Part shown: positions 61,159 to 64,000 of the stretch, in pieces
Position numbering within the stretch: the stretch's first letter is position 1
Layout: every line of letters begins with the position of its first letter
Source: JALYOK01 sp963840785
GTDB lineage: Bacteria; Pseudomonadota; Gammaproteobacteria; Burkholderiales; JALYOK01
Length of the DNA stretch: 64,000 nt
Direction of reading: 5' to 3'
NCBI GenBank assembly: GCA_963840785.1
Contig: CAWJAF010000009.1
Coordinates: 62,001 to 126,000 of the forward strand
The notes under the pieces: generated by a model
Told to the model about the DNA's origin: nothing
Database searches by the model: none
The model's input: only the letters and a program-made list of their open reading frames with translations
Position numbers and translations under genes: made by a program

Positions 61159-62427
61159 TTGATTGCCCCATTGGCCGCAAAGACGCTCGCCGATTGGCTG
61201 CTTCATCTCGAAAATCTTCACCCTAAGTCCATAGCCCTAGGCCTTGAGCGCGTAAATGATGTCAAGTCGCGCCTCGCTTTAAATTCGTCGTGTATCGTAA
61301 TTACCGTGGGTGGAACCAATGGCAAAGGTTCAACTTGCGCAATGCTGGAAAGCATCCTTGGAATCGCCGGGTACCGGATCGGTCTATATACCTCGCCGCA
61401 CCTGTTGCGCTACAACGAGCGGGTTCGCATTGACCGCGAGCCTGTTGACGACGCAAGTCTGTGTGCGGCGTTCCAAGCAGTTGAGGTTGCACGATTCGAT
61501 ACACCGCTAACCTATTTTGAGTTTGGTACGCTCGCGGCGATGTTTCTATTTTTCCAGCGCAAGGTAGACGTGGCAATTTTGGAAGTGGGGTTAGGCGGGC
61601 GCTTGGATGCGGTCAATGCGTTCGACGCCGACTGCGCCATTGTGACCAGCATCGGATTGGATCACACCGAATATCTCGGTTCGACGCTCGACGCGATTGG
61701 AACCGAAAAGGCAGGGATATATCGTTCGGCGAAACCCGCGCTGTTTGGCGACGATAATGTCCCGGCGACAATCGTCGAACATGCGCGACAAATTGGCGCC
61801 GACTTTCAGCGCTTCGGCGCGGAGTTCAATTTTTCCAGGCAAGACACGCAGTGGCAGTTTTATGGTCGCCGTGGCAATCACCATGGATTGCCTTATCCCG
61901 CGTTGCGTGGCGGTTACCAGCTTAAGAATGCAAGCACCGCGCTAGCCGCTCTCGACGAGCTTAAAGATAGGCTGCCAGTGACTTTGCAAGATATCAAGCG
62001 TGGCTTGCTCGAGATCGATCTGCCGGGCCGTTTTCAAGTCTTGCCAGGCCAACCCACTGTGATTTTGGATGTGGCACATAATCCGGCAGCCGTAGTGGTT
62101 TTGGCGCAGCAACTTGGGCATATGGGTCGTTTTCGTCAAACCCACGCGGTATTCGGCATGCTCAAAGATAAGGATATTGCCAGCGTCATCGGCATGATGG
62201 AGAAACTAGTCGATGTATGGCATCTCGGTACGATAGAGTCCGCGCGCGGCGCTACCGCAGAAGAATTGTTAACTCACCTCGCCGTATTTGGCGCAACGAG
62301 CAAAGCAAAATGCTATCAATCCATTGCGCTCGCCTTTGCATCGGCCTGTCGTGCTGCGTCCCAAGATGATAGAATTATTGTCTTCGGCTCTTTTTATACC
62401 GTTGCTGAAGTACTTAGGCAACTTTAA
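61159..62427 (+). CDS. folC: Dihydrofolate/folylpolyglutamate synthase
   Basis: 422 residues; adds glutamates to folates (and glutamate to dihydropteroate). Phosphate loop VITVGGTNGKGSTCAMLE near residue 50, YTSPHLLRYNERVRI, VAILEVGLGGRLDAVNAFDADCAIVTSIGLDHTEYLG and LDVAHNPAAVVVLAQQL. It begins with TTG directly after the accD stop; no ATG suits better. Confidence 0.93.
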   Translation: MIAPLAAKTLADWLLHLENLHPKSIALGLERVNDVKSRLALNSSCIVITVGGTNGKGSTCAMLESILGIAGYRIGLYTSPHLLRYNERVRIDREPVDDASLCAAFQAVEVARFDTPLTYFEFGTLAAMFLFFQRKVDVAILEVGLGGRLDAVNAFDADCAIVTSIGLDHTEYLGSTLDAIGTEKAGIYRSAKPALFGDDNVPATIVEHARQIGADFQRFGAEFNFSRQDTQWQFYGRRGNHHGLPYPALRGGYQLKNASTALAALDELKDRLPVTLQDIKRGLLEIDLPGRFQVLPGQPTVILDVAHNPAAVVVLAQQLGHMGRFRQTHAVFGMLKDKDIASVIGMMEKLVDVWHLGTIESARGATAEELLTHLAVFGATSKAKCYQSIALAFASACRAASQDDRIIVFGSFYTVAEVLRQL

Positions 62428-62439
62428 CGTATTTCCTTT

Positions 62440-63006
62440 ATGCCCCCTCCTATCGGTGACGACGAACTCAAACTCAAACAACGAGCGCGACGCCGCCTCA
62501 TCGGCGCGACTGCGTTGTTATTTGCACTCGTGTTGTTTCTACCGACATTGCTGGACAGAGAGCCTAGACGTCCAACGAATGACATCTCGGTGCACATCCC
62601 GGCACCACAGCAAACACCGACAAACCCCGAACTAGCGCCGCAGGAGCCTGATGCCACGCCAACGGTTATTCCGTCAACGATACCAGAACCGAGTAGGCCC
62701 GTGGAAGCTGCGACGGAGCCCGCGCCACCATTGGTTGAACAGCCCGTTATACCATCGGTGAAACACGGCTTCTTCGTACAGGTGGGGGTTTTTTCCAAGT
62801 CAGAAAATGTGAAATCCGTGCAGGCGAAACTGAAAAAAAATGGCATGACAGCGATCGTCGAGTCAATCAAAACGTCCGGCGGGAGCCGAACCCGCGTTCG
62901 AGTCGGGCCATTCGACAATCGCAACCAAGCCGACGAGGCGTTGTCGAAAGTAAGGCAATTTGGCGAAAAAAACGCGGAAGTTGTTAAAGTCGAGCGGGCA
63001 CGATAA
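62440..63006 (+). CDS. SPOR-domain membrane protein (DedD-like)
   Basis: 188 residues: a short cytoplasmic N-terminus, one helix (LIGATALLFALVLFLPTLLD), a long Pro/Glu/Thr-rich periplasmic spacer and a C-terminal SPOR domain (FFVQVGVFSKSENVKSVQAKLKKNG, SRTRVRVGPFDNRNQADEALSKV). SPOR domains bind glycan strands stripped of peptides, so it should localise to the division septum. The folC-dedD-cvpA order is conserved. Confidence 0.9.
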   Translation: MPPPIGDDELKLKQRARRRLIGATALLFALVLFLPTLLDREPRRPTNDISVHIPAPQQTPTNPELAPQEPDATPTVIPSTIPEPSRPVEAATEPAPPLVEQPVIPSVKHGFFVQVGVFSKSENVKSVQAKLKKNGMTAIVESIKTSGGSRTRVRVGPFDNRNQADEALSKVRQFGEKNAEVVKVERAR

Positions 63007-63027
63007 TTCCTCGAGTCAAAAACACCC

Positions 63028-63553
63028 ATGACCCTGTTTGATTATTTTGCAATCGCGATCGTCGGTATTTCCATGCTGTTAGGGCTAATGCGCGGCGCGG
63101 TCAAAGAAGTATTTTCGTTGGCATCTTGGGTCATCGCGTTTATTGTAGCCAAAATCTTTAGCGTTCAATTTGCGCGCGTGTTTGAATCCGCGGTCGCAAA
63201 TTCGTCGTTGCGCTTGCTAACGGCGTTTATCATTTTGTTCATCCTTACCCTAATCGTAATGTCGTTGATCAGTTTATTGATCGCCACGGCAATAAAAAAA
63301 ATCGGTCTCGGGCCGCTCGATCGCTTGCTCGGTACTTTTCTTGGATTATTGCGAGGTATCTGATCATGTTGATGTTGGTTGTGCTCGGTGGCATGACGGC
63401 ACTGCCGCAACAAAACGATTGGCGCAATGCGTTTACCAGCGGTTGGTTCGAGTCCTTAGCAGTCGCTGTTAAACCCTGGCTACCGGACGCGATGGCAAAA
63501 CGAATTCACTTCGGCGCCGGCGCTGCCGAACCAGTCGAAATAGCGGAAATTAA
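63028..63553 (+). CDS. cvpA: CvpA family membrane protein, frame change near 63360
   Basis: Inner-membrane protein of the CvpA (colicin V production) family. The first frame has TLFDYFAIAIVGISMLLGLMRGAVKEVFSLASWVIAFIVA and LGPLDRLLGTFLGLLRG and then stops. The next segment LIMLMLVVLGGMTALPQQNDW is in another frame, matching the fourth helix and tail of the family. The end is uncertain: a stop at 63551-63553 before purF would require one more base change. It should be transcribed with purF. Confidence 0.75.
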
Positions 63554-63556
63554 AAC

Positions 63557-64000
63557 ATGTGTGGAATTATTAGGCATTGTCGGAAAAGGCCCGGTCAATC
63601 AGTTGTTATACGATGGTTTCAAGTGCTACAACATCGCGGCCAGGACGCGGCCGGCATCGTCACTGCCAATGGCAACGCGTTTAACATGCACAAGGGCGGT
63701 GGTCTGGTGCGCGACGTATTTCGCACACGCAATATGCGCGCTGCTGGTCGGCGAAATGGGTATCGGCCATTGCCGTTATCCCACTGCCGGCTCGGCATTT
63801 TCCAATGCCGAAGCGCAGCCATTTTACGTGAATTCGCCGTTCGGCATTGTGCTCGGGCCATAACGGCAACTTGACCAACACCGAACAGCAGCGCCGCGAA
63901 TTGTTCCGCCAAGATTTACGCCACGTCAACACCAACTCCGATTCCGAAGTGTTGCTTAACGTTCTTGCGCATGAATTGCAAGATGCCGCCGCCGGTTTTC
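63557..64000 (+). CDS. purF: Amidophosphoribosyltransferase PurF (partial, four frame changes, runs off the window)
   Basis: N-terminal glutaminase domain of PurF, first enzyme of purine synthesis. Pieced across frames it begins at ATG 63557 with the nucleophile Cys2 (MCGI). It continues with GIVGKGPVNQLLYDG, QVLQHRGQDAAGIVTANGNAF, GGGLVRDVFRTRNMRA, LVGEMGIGHCRYPTAGSA and HNGNLTNTEQQRRELFRQDL. Frame changes are needed near 63573, 63620, 63740 and 63858. Such a cluster of changes in an essential gene at the sequence edge suggests base-calling or assembly errors, not decay. Confidence 0.85.

Noticed and set aside
1..64000. tRNA, rRNA or complete IS transposase genes
   Set aside because: I looked for cloverleaf-type TTCGA arms, rRNA stretches and transposase motifs while reading and saw none; a tRNAscan/ISfinder-type search would settle it.

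Overview
The window reads as a chromosomal segment of a betaproteobacterium of moderate GC content. The main evidence is gene order. The right end carries leuC-leuD-leuB-asd-fimV-(small membrane gene)-truA-trpF-trpB-trpA-accD-folC-SPOR gene-cvpA-purF, and the middle carries glnE divergent from yhdP-nitrilase with tldD further down. Both arrangements are familiar from betaproteobacteria. I saw no tRNA, rRNA, CRISPR array or complete insertion sequence. The genus cannot be named from this evidence.

Layout. 1-3.95 kb: gspC-gspD-gspE (minus strand, gspE cut by the window edge), part of a type II secretion system. 4.3-6.0 kb: a lone sugar-acid dehydratase of the IlvD/Edd family. 6.2-13.3 kb: a minus-strand run of methyltransferase, ccmF-ccmG-ccmH-ccmI (cytochrome c maturation), a dihydromethanopterin-reductase-like flavoprotein and cysK. 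13.4-15.3 kb: an NTF2-like protein and tldD. 15.3-20.3 kb: an accessory island between tldD and its usual partners. It holds two near-identical pseudopilin-like genes plus a decayed third copy, a BrnT/BrnA toxin-antitoxin pair, a 5'-truncated RHS tip, a decayed stretch and an antitoxin remnant. 20.3-28.4 kb: nitrilase, yhdP (frameshifted) and divergent glnE. 28.5-32.6 kb: a small secreted protein, an HpcH/HpaI aldolase, a D-2-hydroxyacid dehydrogenase, larC and larB. 32.7-40.7 kb: an EAL/degenerate-GGDEF protein, rmuC, an ArnD-like deacetylase, a peroxiredoxin, a PIN-PhoH ATPase and a two-subunit CoA-transferase-like pair. 40.7-46.7 kb: mostly unrecognised small, exported or membrane proteins around a helix-turn-helix protein that is followed by a tiny exported repeat peptide, and a serine hydrolase. 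46.8-64 kb: an XRE regulator, an MFS transporter and then the long biosynthetic/housekeeping block.

How the genes work together. leuCDB, trpFBA, asd, cysK and purF are amino-acid and purine biosynthesis. accD and folC feed lipid and folate synthesis. ccmFGHI attach haem to c-type cytochromes. larC and larB make and metallate the nickel-pincer cofactor of LarA-type racemases, but no larA or larE is in the window. They sit with an aldolase and a hydroxyacid dehydrogenase, which suggests a hydroxyacid or sugar-acid catabolic module.

Data quality. At least six otherwise intact genes contain a single-base frame change (yhdP, arnD-like, CoA-transferase A, serine hydrolase, fimV and probably the helix-turn-helix gene). 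cvpA and purF at the right edge carry about five more within 0.5 kb. Because the conserved protein continues uninterrupted in the other frame, I treat most as assembly or read indels, not true pseudogenes; read-level checking would decide.
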